From positions 12,665 through 45,632 of the forward strand of contig JALWSY010000144.1 in the NCBI GenBank assembly GCA_027083035.1: a DNA stretch of 32,968 bases, given 5' to 3'. The notes under the pieces were generated by a model that was not told the DNA's origin, did not search any database, and worked only from the letters and a program-made list of their open reading frames with translations. How positions within the stretch are numbered: the stretch's first letter is position 1; each line of letters opens with the position of its first letter. The stretch is from Sulfurimonas sp. GTDB taxonomy: Bacteria > Campylobacterota > Campylobacteria > Campylobacterales > Sulfurimonadaceae. The translations under genes and the position numbers were made by a program. Below, piece by piece: positions 25,101 through 32,968 of this stretch.

Positions 25101-26549
25101 ATTATCATTATCAAGGTCTAAATAATCAGGAACTGTGTCACCATCCGTATCTAAAGGATTTATATAATTTTCTCCAATCTCATCACTATCTAAGACACCA
25201 TTTCCATCACTATCTAAATCCAAAAAGTTTGGTTTTCCATCCTCATCTATATCGTTTAATATATTAAGCTCTTCCGCACTCATATCAGGTTTTTCACTCT
25301 GTGTATAAAACTCTATGCTATCTGAAAGACCATCGTTATCACTATCATAGTCCCACCAGTTAGGAATCTTATCTCCGTCAACATCTGCAAGACCACTCTC
25401 ATATGCATATGTATATTCAATAAAATCAATAATACCATCCCCATCACTATCCGGGGTGTTCTCATTTGATTCTATCGCCTGCTCTAAAGTGTCAGAGAGA
25501 CCATCCATATCTGAATCAGAAAAAATCTTGATTGTGTAGTTCCATGATGCATCACTTTTTCCTTGTGCATCAGTTACGATGAGATAGTATGTTGCATCTG
25601 ATGGCACATAGACAGAAGTAAGCGACTTCTTAAGCGCAGAGATATCCGTTGTAATACTTGAAACTGCTGCACCTTGTGCATCTACCATAGATACAATCAA
25701 ATTCATTGATGGATCTAAAGCATCAATAACAATGGAGTAGTTTCCTGTTACAAGTGCAACAGAGTAAAAATCAGAATCTGTTTTAGTGCCTGAATAACCA
25801 TCCTCTGAGTAGATACGCCCCTCAATTTGTAAAGGTACACTCAAGTTTGTTGTTTCTGCAATAGTAATACCATCATTTTTATTATAAGTTGTGTTATTCT
25901 CTTTAGATTCCTTATAGACACTAAGTGCTGTTTTAGAGCTATCTAAAGGGAAATCATCATTAACATCATCTACACCATCTCCATCTGTATCAGCAGAGAA
26001 GTAGTTCCCCTTACCATCTCCATCAAAATCAATATGAGAGACGATATTATCAGGGAAAAGATCATTTATATTTAAAAATCCATCTCCATCTCTATCTGCA
26101 TCATCACTATCACTCAGTCCATCAGCATCTGCATCATCTAAGAGAGTAATAGTTACTTTGTCAGTAGCCTCTTTACCATCTTTGTTTACTACGCGTAGCA
26201 TTACCTCATATTTTCCCGAAGTATCGCCATATACACCTGTACTCTTTGTTGTAGAAGAGATAAAATTTAACTGCGCTGCAGTAGTTGGTTTGGAGACAAC
26301 ACTCCATGTAAATGTACTACCATAACTCGCACTTCCATCAAGGAAAAGTAACTCCTGCGTCTGCACATTTGACATATCTTTTGTAGTTATACCATTGCGA
26401 TCTCCCCCAGCATTTGCAATGGGATCGTTATCAACTGCCACCTTTTTTTCTGTCGGCTCTTCCTTTTGCGAAGAACCACCACTATCCTTGCTACAGCCCA
26501 GCAATGTAACTAAACCTATAAGCAATAATAACTTCATTATTATCTTCAT
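22149..26549 (-). CDS. Giant surface lipoprotein with PKD-like, TSP3-like and IPT domains
   Basis: This 1466-residue protein has a lipobox TLLGC (Cys19). A PKD/Ig-like domain lies at about 38-135. Asp-rich calcium repeats of the thrombospondin type 3 kind (DxDxDG) lie at about 136-205 and again at 345-495. Between them (about 225-345) is a beta-sandwich like bacterial pre-peptidase domains. A long middle part of unknown fold follows. A Lys-rich amphipathic segment then leads to a hydrophobic AVPVIGQISAAYEVAG stretch (about 1070-1110). Two IPT/TIG-like domains follow (about 1145-1250 and 1256-1350), then a C-terminal beta domain. AAAGGAG precedes the ATG. Many acidic repeats imply calcium-stabilised rigidity. 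Adhesion or surface structure is the likely role; this is inferred. No protease or toxin active site was recognised. Confidence 0.88.
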   Translation of the reverse strand: MKIIMKLLLLIGLVTLLGCSKDSGGSSQKEEPTEKKVAVDNDPIANAGGDRNGITTKDMSNVQTQELLFLDGSASYGSTFTWSVVSKPTTAAQLNFISSTTKSTGVYGDTSGKYEVMLRVVNKDGKEATDKVTITLLDDADADGLSDSDDADRDGDGFLNINDLFPDNIVSHIDFDGDGKGNYFSADTDGDGVDDVNDDFPLDSSKTALSVYKESKENNTTYNKNDGITIAETTNLSVPLQIEGRIYSEDGYSGTKTDSDFYSVALVTGNYSIVIDALDPSMNLIVSMVDAQGAAVSSITTDISALKKSLTSVYVPSDATYYLIVTDAQGKSDASWNYTIKIFSDSDMDGLSDTLEQAIESNENTPDSDGDGIIDFIEYTYAYESGLADVDGDKIPNWWDYDSDNDGLSDSIEFYTQSEKPDMSAEELNILNDIDEDGKPNFLDLDSDGNGVLDSDEIGENYINPLDTDGDTVPDYLDLDNDNDGILDISEKKDAMNRSIAMPGENLPYAESLLIKSLENKTLGIEKVCSKGDSMEVILENVPAGTSSVMLTFKGLQDSINQDANITQDGVVNFICPDNIDKGEVEFFVTLDDSMRTIGEDLLFVDEKTPLITSASYNAYYDRLEIEGQNLNSDLTIILNGNSYSYDNSYGYASSFTYTKGYGDTWQSGMLAVEDSDGISNQLYVAIKRDVSVTVQSPNTSVAMSSIDFSVADDSYAPDYSGYLTLPVKVDTPMLAAATIEDTTTSVEDPDYIPYLYAVVLPEDTSVNVDAKSTALALVYSGLGLDAMIEESQLSSAISAIEALPEVQTFAQTVQSELSVNKKALINQSKTFVEKSNAALLAAATYLDAEITKGTYTKKSSNKSSAPRRGIYGADATVTPSSADGIEVYERGDTGNINIYNDTQLYLSARITDMKGKILQDHPTSYFSSNLVNPQGYGLLFWAYTSELNLPGGQNCNVEIVTPGLDSEYDPKISSDNSDAKTKNIHKYLAIRTLVERVTWPVLSEILGEYMDAHTFINILYTYATPTLDIIVNDLSQEDGYTKAAKSLFSALSQDLFSQPPGPITTAIAKTALGTKVKNVAKEFAKKLVKKIAKKIGMKAVPVIGQISAAYEVAGHLNNGLNVAGAVYDLSTKDAIIDFSVVFPVSITSVSPNKIIPDGSSRKFTIHGTGFSEIKEHFYNFSGVKPEITFTDGDGLTTTLTPSYIKPDGTAMTVEVPGDFLYKYIQGPIDVSIHHPTFNKNSIVTKKAAIEVVDKVTLSSITPDSGATGVEAVLSGSGFSLKNSENEVTVGGKTALIAGTSADSIKIIIPSSLKEGEQDVKVRTKVDGKWTEWSNSVTYTVKLSSITVTVCDDGGAKDDAFQLYVNNSFVGSMYATDADYCDTYHPKVNIGTNTAMLQGIEAPDGVGTYSIEFSGVTNVSGASLSGTDLTPGVTKNYTFEVSDTQSASAPRRSLKAYPYIIYRVAE

Positions 26550-26642
26550 AGTAAACTCCTTTAGGCTATTATAGTGATAAAAAACTTAATAATTTATAAT
26601 GTTTACAAATATTAAAAATAACAAGTGAGATATTGAGACAGT

Positions 26643-26684
26643 TTGACATTTGTCAAGTTTCTTATCCTCACTTTATACTAAAAT
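26643..26684 (+). promoter_or_regulatory. Promoter with a Crp/Fnr-like palindrome for the nitrite/sulfite reductase gene
   Basis: The perfect 14-bp palindrome TTGACATTTGTCAA (26643-26656) resembles sites of the Crp/Fnr superfamily. If TAAAAT (26679-26684) is the -10, transcription starts near 26691 and the palindrome centres at -41.5, the class II activator position. TATACT at 26674-26679 is an alternative -10. The gap 26550-26708 holds no ORF; it also serves the divergent lipoprotein gene. Confidence 0.5.
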
Positions 26685-26708
26685 AACAACTTTAAAAGAG
26701 GGAAGAAG

Positions 26709-28406
26709 ATGGAAGAGAAAAAACTAAATAAACGAGAGAGATACAAGGCGCGTCTCAAACCTATTGATTACTATAAAGACTTTGAGACTATCGACTTTGA
26801 AAATTTAGGAGAGGGAGATAGATTTTATCTGCAGGATTTTGGCATCTTTACTACTGACTTTTTAGAGGATGAGTTTACCATACGCATCCGTGTAGCTGGT
26901 GGACGGATTAGAAGAGAAGACTTTGTAGCACTTGGAGAGATTGTCAAAGAGTATGACCTTACTATCGTTTTAACTGCGCGAGCGGGAATACAACTCCATG
27001 ACATAGATGTCGATGATCTCTTAGAGATTCACAAACGCATCAATGCACTCAATCTTACCACATGGCAAAGCTTTGGGGATAATGTCAGAAATATTGTCAC
27101 CGATGCCTATGATGGAGTTATTGAAGAGAGTGAGATAGAGTGTTATCCTCTCATAGAACAGATGCAAAACTATATCTTGAAAAATCCACGCTATGTTGGT
27201 ATGTTGCCACGCAGAGTCTCCATCGGTATCTCAGGAAACACTCTTAATGTCGGCTCCTTTTTTGCCAATGACATCTACTTTGCTCTTGCAAAAAAAGAGG
27301 GCAAGTTTGGTTTTAATCTCTATATGGGTGGAAAAAATACCGAAGTTGCCAAAGATGTTGATATCTTTTTAGAAAAAGAGGAAGTTTTTGACTTTTTTAA
27401 AGCCTTTGTTGAGACTTTTTACAAGCATGGTTCACGCTACTCACGCTCTAAGACTAGACTCTTCTATTTTATTGAGGAGATTGGGGTAGAGAAGCTTAAA
27501 GAGCTTATAGAGGCAGAGTATAAAAAGAAATTTCGCTCCAAAGGGGAGCTAATGCTTAAAAAAGGGGAGTTTAGCGAGTTTAAAAAACTCAAAGATGGCA
27601 GTTATGCCTTTGTTTATCAAACAAACTTCTCAAAGCTAACAGCAGAGGAGATAACGCAGATAACAGAGTTTGCATCAAAGTACTCTCTAGAGATTCGTTT
27701 TGGTATAGATCAAAATATCTATCTACTTGGTCTCAAAGAACCAATATGTTCTCTTACATCTCCCTCAAAAAGCTCTACAATTGTCGCCTGTGCAGGAAAC
27801 CTCTGCCCCTACGCTGTATGGAGCATAAAAGATGAGACGCGCTATCTGCCACTTGAGCTAATAGAGAAGCACTCTTTATATGTCGGTTTTTCAGGGTGTG
27901 CAAAAGGGTGTGGCAGACATCGTCATACAGATATAGGGCTAATTGGATTAAAAACAAACAACTTTGGAGATACCGAGGGTGGATGCAGAGTCTTCATCGG
28001 CGCACAGCACTCTTATGGTGAGAGTGTTGGTAGAGAACTCTTCTCTATGGTGCCTTTTGTACATCTCAATACAACCATAGAGTGCATCATAGAACTTTAT
28101 GAGTTAAGTGGTTATGATGACTTTGAGGTCTATGCTAAAGAGATTTTAGCGTACTACTCAGAACTCTTCTTAGCACTCTGGCATCTAAAATGTTTAGAGA
28201 CAAATAGATGCATAGCTCTTCCACAGCAAAAACAAAGAGTTACAGAAGAGATAGAGAGAGATTTGCTCTTTACGAACTTTGAGGATTTTGAATTAGTTGA
28301 TGATGATTTCAAGAAGAGTATCAGCCACAAAGTAAAAGAGCTTTGGACTGTAAAGGGGGAGGCTGCACTCTATACGCCTCCCATCAAAAGAACTGCGTTT
28401 CGCTAG
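26709..28406 (+). CDS. Ferredoxin-type nitrite/sulfite reductase
   Basis: This 565-residue protein belongs to the siroheme and 4Fe-4S cluster reductase family (NirA/CysI-like). It has the two-fold repeated ferredoxin-like half domains (about 55-125 and 310-355) and the cluster cysteines Cys361, Cys366 (CAGNLC), Cys397 and Cys401 (GCAKGC). The second pair has the usual CX3C spacing. The first is CX4C, one residue shorter than the CX5C normally seen. It reduces nitrite or sulfite by six electrons, presumably with ferredoxin; the substrate cannot be decided by eye. It has its own promoter with a Crp/Fnr-like site and AAGAGGGAAG before the ATG. The stop lies 12 bp from the convergent typA stop. 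Confidence 0.9.
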   Translation: MEEKKLNKRERYKARLKPIDYYKDFETIDFENLGEGDRFYLQDFGIFTTDFLEDEFTIRIRVAGGRIRREDFVALGEIVKEYDLTIVLTARAGIQLHDIDVDDLLEIHKRINALNLTTWQSFGDNVRNIVTDAYDGVIEESEIECYPLIEQMQNYILKNPRYVGMLPRRVSIGISGNTLNVGSFFANDIYFALAKKEGKFGFNLYMGGKNTEVAKDVDIFLEKEEVFDFFKAFVETFYKHGSRYSRSKTRLFYFIEEIGVEKLKELIEAEYKKKFRSKGELMLKKGEFSEFKKLKDGSYAFVYQTNFSKLTAEEITQITEFASKYSLEIRFGIDQNIYLLGLKEPICSLTSPSKSSTIVACAGNLCPYAVWSIKDETRYLPLELIEKHSLYVGFSGCAKGCGRHRHTDIGLIGLKTNNFGDTEGGCRVFIGAQHSYGESVGRELFSMVPFVHLNTTIECIIELYELSGYDDFEVYAKEILAYYSELFLALWHLKCLETNRCIALPQQKQRVTEEIERDLLFTNFEDFELVDDDFKKSISHKVKELWTVKGEAALYTPPIKRTAFR

Positions 28407-28418
28407 CTCTTTTGCGTG

Positions 28419-30230
28419 CTATTTAGGTTGTTTGCGAGAGTGGCGTTTACGCTCATTCTCTGTAAGGTACTTTTTACGGATACGGATATTTTTCGGAGTA
28501 ACTTCTAGTAACTCATCATCCTCTATCCACTCCAAAGCACGCTCAAGAGACATCTCTCTGTGTGGTACGAGCTTGATTGCCTCATCAGCACCTGATGAAC
28601 GAACATTTGACTGTGCTTTTCCTTTAATAGGATTTACTACAAGGTCATTTTGACGAGAGTGTTCACCAATAATCATCCCCTCATAAACTTTTGTCTGCAC
28701 ACCGATAAACAAGACACCACGATCTTGAATACCAAAGAGTGAAAATGCCAAAGTCTCTCCATCGGTCATAGAGATAAGCGCACCATAACTTCTTGACTCA
28801 ACGCCACCGCTAAATGGTCTAAACTCTAAAAATGAGTGGTTCATTACACCCTCGCCTTTTGTATCTGTCAAGAACTGCCCACGGAAACCGATAAGTGCGC
28901 GCGCAGGAATCTCAAACTCGATTCTCTGGAAACCCTGTCCCATCGGAAGCATTGATTTCATCTCTGCTTTTCTCTTTCCAAGACGCTCGATAACTGTACC
29001 GCTTAAATCTTCAGGAACATCGATAACAAGATGCTCAAACGGCTCACACTTCACACCCTCAATCTCTTTAACGATAACCTCAGGACGAGAGATAGAGAAC
29101 TCATAATCTTCACGACGCATATTCTCAGCAAGAACAGTAATCTGCAACTCACCACGACCACTTACCTTAAACTTACCCTCACCAATAGTCTCAAGCTTCA
29201 TCGCAACATTTGTACGCATCTCCGCTTCAAGTCTATCTCTAAGCTTGTTTGATGTAACATGTTTTCCCTCTTGACCTGCAAGTGGAGAGTCATTTACAGC
29301 AAAAACAACTGTAAGTGTCGGCTCTTCAATGTGCATAGGATCAAGGGCAACAGGATTGTTAGCATCGGCAACAGTATCACCAACATCAACAGTCTCCATT
29401 CCTGCAAATGCTACGATATCACCCGCTTCTGCCTCATCAATCTCCATACGATTGAGACCATGAAAACCGATAAGTTTAGAGATTTTACCCTTAACCATTT
29501 CACCATCAGCTTTGGCAAGCATAACATTGTCACCCTTTTTAACAGTACCATTAAAAATACGGCTGATACCGATTTTTCCAACATAATTATCATAATCAAG
29601 CGTGAAGACCTGTGCCTGTAAATCATTTGCTGCATCACCCTCCGGCTCAGGAACAGACTCTAAGATAGTCTCAAAAATACACTCAAAGTTGCCATCTTCC
29701 TCATCCATATCAAGCTTTGCGATTCCATCACGAGCAGCTGCATAGATTACAGGGAAATCTTGCTGATCATCTGTTGCACCCATATCTGCAAAGAGGTCAA
29801 ACATCTCATCTACAACACGATCTGGCTCAGCAGAAGGCTTGTCTATTTTATTGATAACAACGATTGGTTTTTTACCGAGTGCGAGCATCTTTTTTACAAC
29901 AAACTTAGTCTGTGGCATAACACCTTCGTATGCATCAACAAGAACTAAAACACCATCTACCATCTTTAAAACACGCTCAACCTCACCACCAAAATCGGCG
30001 TGACCCGGAGTGTCAATAATATTAATCTTATAATCTTTGTAGCGAATAGCTGTATTTTTAGAGAGAATCGTAATTCCACGCTCTTTTTCTAAATCATTGC
30101 TATCCATTGCTCTCTCATCATGTTGTTCATGAGAACCAAAAGTACCAGACTGCTCTAGTAGTCCATCAACCAGTGTTGTTTTACCGTGGTCAACGTGAGC
30201 GATAACGGCAATATTTCTAATTTTTTGCAT
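28419..30230 (-). CDS. typA: Ribosome-associated GTPase TypA/BipA
   Basis: This 603-residue translational GTPase has the G motifs [10 protein letters not shown] (11-20), [18 protein letters not shown] and [11 protein letters not shown], followed by elongation-factor domains II, III and V and the TypA-specific C-terminal domain. BipA acts in 50S assembly and in stress or cold adaptation. I start at ATG 30230, not an upstream TTG (30263), because AAGGA lies ten bases upstream and the TTG overlaps the -10 element. The length matches the family (about 600-610). Confidence 0.97.
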   Translation of the reverse strand: MQKIRNIAVIAHVDHGKTTLVDGLLEQSGTFGSHEQHDERAMDSNDLEKERGITILSKNTAIRYKDYKINIIDTPGHADFGGEVERVLKMVDGVLVLVDAYEGVMPQTKFVVKKMLALGKKPIVVINKIDKPSAEPDRVVDEMFDLFADMGATDDQQDFPVIYAAARDGIAKLDMDEEDGNFECIFETILESVPEPEGDAANDLQAQVFTLDYDNYVGKIGISRIFNGTVKKGDNVMLAKADGEMVKGKISKLIGFHGLNRMEIDEAEAGDIVAFAGMETVDVGDTVADANNPVALDPMHIEEPTLTVVFAVNDSPLAGQEGKHVTSNKLRDRLEAEMRTNVAMKLETIGEGKFKVSGRGELQITVLAENMRREDYEFSISRPEVIVKEIEGVKCEPFEHLVIDVPEDLSGTVIERLGKRKAEMKSMLPMGQGFQRIEFEIPARALIGFRGQFLTDTKGEGVMNHSFLEFRPFSGGVESRSYGALISMTDGETLAFSLFGIQDRGVLFIGVQTKVYEGMIIGEHSRQNDLVVNPIKGKAQSNVRSSGADEAIKLVPHREMSLERALEWIEDDELLEVTPKNIRIRKKYLTENERKRHSRKQPK

Positions 30231-30262
30231 ATTAGGAGTTTCCTTGGGGAAAAATTTTCGCA

Positions 30263-30268
30263 ATTATA
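30263..30268 (-). promoter_or_regulatory. -10 element of typA
   Basis: The minus strand reads TATAAT followed by TGCGAAAAT, 33 bp before the ATG at 30230. It is identical over 15 bases to the phnA-like operon promoter and over 10 to that of rpsU. Confidence 0.65.
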
Positions 30269-30317
30269 TCCAAATAAATATTAGAAACTTGTAAAACAAA
30301 TGATATACTTATATATT

Positions 30318-31550
30318 ATGAACTATCCAAGAGAACTTGATCCCATTTTTAACACACTAGCGAAGAAGCATATCCGCCCTGTTATAGTAGGAGGGTTCGT
30401 TCGTGATGCACTCCTTGGCATTGAGTCAAAAGATATCGACATTGAACTCTATGGTATCACTTCACTTGAGAGTTTGGAGGAAATCTTAGCAGAGTTTGGC
30501 GAAATAAATAGTGTTGGGAAGAGTTTTGGGGTGTGTAAACTCACTTTTGAAGGTTTAGAGATTGATTTTTCACTCCCCAGAGAGGACTCTAAAGTCTCTC
30601 ATGGACATAGAGGCTTTGAGATAACTACCAATACTTCACTTAGCTTTAAAGAGGCTGCTAGCAGGCGTGACTTTACAATGAATGCCATAGGTTTTGATAT
30701 CATAACATCAAAACTCCTTGATCCTTTTGAGGGAACAAAGGATATAGCTCACCAACTTATCCGTGCTGTTGATCTCAAGAAGTTTGGAGAAGATCCTCTA
30801 CGGGTTTTACGTGCTGTGCAGTTTGCTTCTCGTTTTGCATTTAGACTCGATGATGCACTCTTTTTGGAATGTAAGAGAATGATACAAAATGAGGTGCTAG
30901 AGGAGCTTGCTAAAGAGCGCATTTTTGAGGAGATAAAAAAACTCTTACTCAAATCAAAATACCCTTCCATAGGACTCAAACTTCTCAAAAAGCTTGACGG
31001 ATTTACATACTTTAAGGAGTTTGCATCACTTGATGCAGAGGAGTTTGAGGAGATTTTAAAGAGTATAGATTACCTTGCATCACAAAATATCTCTCTAAAA
31101 AAACTCACTCTTATGCTTGCTCTGCTCACAGCAAAGTTCTCTACCAAAGAGAGAAAAGATTTTTTAGATAGACTTACAAATAAAAAAGAACTTCTCTCAG
31201 AAGTAGAGATAATCACATCTACTTTTATAGATGTGAATAACTTCTCCGACTTTGATATCTATCTGCTTGCAACAAAGGTAGAGATTAAAACCTATATCTA
31301 CTATCTCAAAGCACTAATGCCAAAAGAGAATACAGAGCGGTTAGAAAAATTAGAAAAGAGAGCTAAAGAGCTTCATGTTTATGAAAAAAAGGCTCCACCT
31401 CTTCTCTTAGGTAGAGATCTTATAGCGCTTGGAATTACGCCCTCAGCAGAGTTTTCTAAAATTTTACGCGAAGCTTACTTGGCACAAATAAGTTCTAAAT
31501 TTCAGACAAAAAAAGAAGCTATAGAGTGGGTAAAAAATAACTTACTCTAA
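30318..31550 (+). CDS. cca: CCA-adding/poly(A) polymerase family tRNA nucleotidyltransferase
   Basis: This protein of about 410 residues is a class II tRNA nucleotidyltransferase. It has the GGFVRDALLG motif near residue 26, the catalytic DID pair in SKDIDIELYG, the RRDFTMNAIG motif and the RVLRAVQFASRFAF motif, followed by a helical tail domain. It would add or repair the 3' CCA of tRNAs; A-adding or CC-adding specialisation cannot be excluded. The start is uncertain: I prefer ATG 30318 because the protein then begins at the family's usual distance from GGFVRD, with ATG 30300 as the alternative. No Shine-Dalgarno sequence precedes either. The 3' end overlaps the convergent gene by 9 bp. Confidence 0.9.
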   Translation: MNYPRELDPIFNTLAKKHIRPVIVGGFVRDALLGIESKDIDIELYGITSLESLEEILAEFGEINSVGKSFGVCKLTFEGLEIDFSLPREDSKVSHGHRGFEITTNTSLSFKEAASRRDFTMNAIGFDIITSKLLDPFEGTKDIAHQLIRAVDLKKFGEDPLRVLRAVQFASRFAFRLDDALFLECKRMIQNEVLEELAKERIFEEIKKLLLKSKYPSIGLKLLKKLDGFTYFKEFASLDAEEFEEILKSIDYLASQNISLKKLTLMLALLTAKFSTKERKDFLDRLTNKKELLSEVEIITSTFIDVNNFSDFDIYLLATKVEIKTYIYYLKALMPKENTERLEKLEKRAKELHVYEKKAPPLLLGRDLIALGITPSAEFSKILREAYLAQISSKFQTKKEAIEWVKNNLL

Positions 31551-32009
31551 AACACTCCTTTTTTGAGACATCTCTAGTAGTTTATCAAGTGTTCGTGCGC
31601 CGACTTCAAGAGCATCTTGAAATCGTGATGTATATATCTGTTTATATTCTCTATCATACGCCTCTATAATATCCTCATAGGTCTCTATAAACTGTCTTAC
31701 CAACTCCATGCTCTCTACTGTAATTTTAGACTTACTCATAGTAGATAGAACTAACTCAAAAGCCTTTTTCTTTTTTGTATCCATATCATCTGCGCTAATA
31801 TAGAGCTTTTGTGTGGAAGCATCTGGAGTGATAAGTCTCTTTAAAACAGCATTAAGACCATAAGAGGTTAAGGGAAAATCTTTAAGGTTGTTGTTTATGT
31901 AAGATTTCATATCAGTTAAGTTCATCTTCTCTATACGCTCTAAAATCTCTCTCTCTTGATCACTCACTTCACTCTTTTTTACTTTTTTCCCAAGAAATTT
32001 TTTAAACAT
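31542..32009 (-). CDS. Conserved-looking hypothetical protein
   Basis: This 155-residue protein is soluble and helical, with a very basic start (MFKKFLGKKVKK) and a charged heptad-like C-terminal half. No signal peptide, membrane helix or catalytic motif is visible. It lies 7 bp downstream of queF on the same strand and overlaps the convergent cca gene end by 9 bp. I do not recognise a family. Confidence 0.8.
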   Translation of the reverse strand: MFKKFLGKKVKKSEVSDQEREILERIEKMNLTDMKSYINNNLKDFPLTSYGLNAVLKRLITPDASTQKLYISADDMDTKKKKAFELVLSTMSKSKITVESMELVRQFIETYEDIIEAYDREYKQIYTSRFQDALEVGARTLDKLLEMSQKRSVLE

Positions 32010-32016
32010 AATAAAC

Positions 32017-32394
32017 CTACTGTTTTGTGCTATCTATCTCTATAACTGTGTGTACATTACCACGCGGTTTAAAGTCAGCTACAAGTTTAAGATTTTTTGG
32101 ACTGAGTTTCTCCCAGAGAGTATCATATATTTTATTTGCAGCATTCTCATGGGAGATATACTGAAACATAAAAGAGTTGATGTAAAGCTTTATAGCTTTG
32201 AGTTCTACTACATACTTATCGGGTGTATATTCCACATAAATAGTAGCAAAATCCGGATACCCGCTACGCGGACATAGAGCCATAAACTCAGGCAGCGTTA
32301 TCTTAATGAGATAATCTTTCTCATTCTCATTTGGCCAAATCTCCAAATCCTTCTCTACATCAAACTCTCGTATCTCCTTCTCACCATACTTCAT
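32017..32394 (-). CDS. queF: NADPH-dependent preQ0 reductase (type I QueF)
   Basis: This 125-residue protein reduces 7-cyano-7-deazaguanine to preQ1 in queuosine biosynthesis. Catalytic residues are visible with family spacing: nucleophile Cys41 ([13 protein letters not shown]), Asp48, and Glu83 (SHENAA). The QueF motif for NADPH binding is [12 protein letters not shown] (64-75). Its size matches unimodular (type I) QueF. It lies between a degenerate EAL-domain gene and a hypothetical gene in one apparent minus-strand operon. Confidence 0.95.
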   Translation of the reverse strand: MKYGEKEIREFDVEKDLEIWPNENEKDYLIKITLPEFMALCPRSGYPDFATIYVEYTPDKYVVELKAIKLYINSFMFQYISHENAANKIYDTLWEKLSPKNLKLVADFKPRGNVHTVIEIDSTKQ

Positions 32395-32403
32395 CTCTTC
32401 TCC

Positions 32404-32968
32404 TTAGTTTTCATATAACGGATCTAGTCCAGCTAACTCTTTTCCCTGTCTGTAGTCTATCTTCATCTCTTGGACTAGTGTAAGTGTCTCTGGCTCCTCT
32501 ATCTTCTTCATCCAACTCTTCACACCCTTCTCTCTCGCCATAAGAAGAAAGCCCTCTATTATAGAACGATTTTTCTTTAACTTAGATGCACTCGAGTAGT
32601 ATGTATCTATACGAATAATATCTATATCTAACTCCCTAAGATAGAGAAAACTTGTGTGGATAGAACCTACTCTATCTATGGCTATCATGACTCCAAGGGC
32701 TTTGAGCCTATTGAGCAGAGCGTTATATCTGCTTGTATGACTATAATACTCTACTTCACTTAAAACAAAGATGATTTGTGTTGTAGTTGTCTCTAAAAGC
32801 TCCTTTGCCCTGTTTAAAAACTTCTCATTTCTTAATGAAGTCGGAGAGATATTCACAGCATATCTTACCTCACTCCCCTGTGTACTCTCTATAACTTTAC
32901 TTAAAACTAGTAAATCATACGCCACACCAAGTCCAAGTTTATTGATAACCTTTATATAACTTTTTGGA
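32404..32968 (-). CDS. C-terminal part of a degenerate EAL-domain protein (cut by window edge)
   Basis: The frame is open through the window end, so the 5' part of the gene lies beyond 32968. A GTG at 32925 is internal and not a true start. The visible 187 residues cover the latter part of an EAL domain: LGLGVAYDLLVLSK, NISPTSL, a strand with SEVEYY, and RQGKELAG near the end. The metal-binding DDFG motif is replaced by IDRVG, and the KID motif is RID, so phosphodiesterase activity is probably lost. A cyclic di-GMP binding or protein-interaction role is more likely. It ends 9 bp before queF. Confidence 0.8.
   Translation of the reverse strand, partial: PKSYIKVINKLGLGVAYDLLVLSKVIESTQGSEVRYAVNISPTSLRNEKFLNRAKELLETTTTQIIFVLSEVEYYSHTSRYNALLNRLKALGVMIAIDRVGSIHTSFLYLRELDIDIIRIDTYYSSASKLKKNRSIIEGFLLMAREKGVKSWMKKIEEPETLTLVQEMKIDYRQGKELAGLDPLYEN

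Noticed and set aside
28419-30263. Longer typA starting at TTG 30263
   Set aside because: That codon overlaps the predicted -10, adds 11 residues before the conserved GTPase start and has no ribosome binding site; ATG 30230 fits better.

Overview
The window looks like the chromosome of a Campylobacterota (epsilonproteobacterial) bacterium, probably Sulfurimonas-like. The evidence is low-GC sequence, extended -10 (TGn-TATAAT) promoters with no clear -35, ThyX instead of ThyA, a cytoplasmic CZB chemoreceptor, a type I QueF, a ferredoxin-type nitrite/sulfite reductase and very tight gene packing. The genus is inference; the broader group is more secure. No rRNA, tRNA or insertion sequence was seen.

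1-1288: a CRISPR leader and array. There are 14 intact 37-bp repeats plus one decayed terminal repeat on the right, so the leader is on the left and the array reads rightward. No cas gene lies in the window; if they are linked they lie to the left. 1289-5375: a tight four-gene operon starts within 50 bp of the array end. It encodes a soluble helical protein, a four-helix membrane protein with coiled coils and an acidic outer loop, an exported VWA protein with an intact metal site, and a single-pass membrane protein. I cannot assign it to a known system; it is the best candidate for something undescribed.

5381-9606: an envelope-sensing module on the minus strand: a lipoprotein, an OmpR-type two-component pair, a beta-barrel protein with a calcium-repeat-like head, and a small Met/Gln-rich exported protein. 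The two transcription units start from nearly identical promoters. Each carries an 11-bp-period direct repeat over the -35 position and an extended -10, which points to a shared operator for this response regulator. 9711-10210: a small membrane protein and rpsU.

10426-18596: minus-strand housekeeping genes in three apparent operons: phnA-like/dgt/DUF481; mntA/hepT/thyX/lipoprotein; nrdB/nitrilase/pcm/pldA. Three of these genes (nrdB, thyX, dgt) make or destroy dNTP precursors, and a MntA-HepT toxin-antitoxin pair sits directly upstream of thyX.

18754-21966: a TlpD-like cytoplasmic chemoreceptor split from its zinc-binding CZB domain by an extra copy of an 8-bp tandem repeat; a YheT-type hydrolase; a membrane diguanylate cyclase whose ribosome binding site lies in a hairpin. 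21921-26549: a 75-residue membrane protein and a 1466-residue surface lipoprotein with PKD-like, TSP3-like and IPT domains. 26709-32968: nitrite/sulfite reductase behind a Crp/Fnr-like palindrome, typA, cca, a conserved hypothetical, queF, and the C-terminal part of a degenerate EAL-domain protein cut by the window edge.
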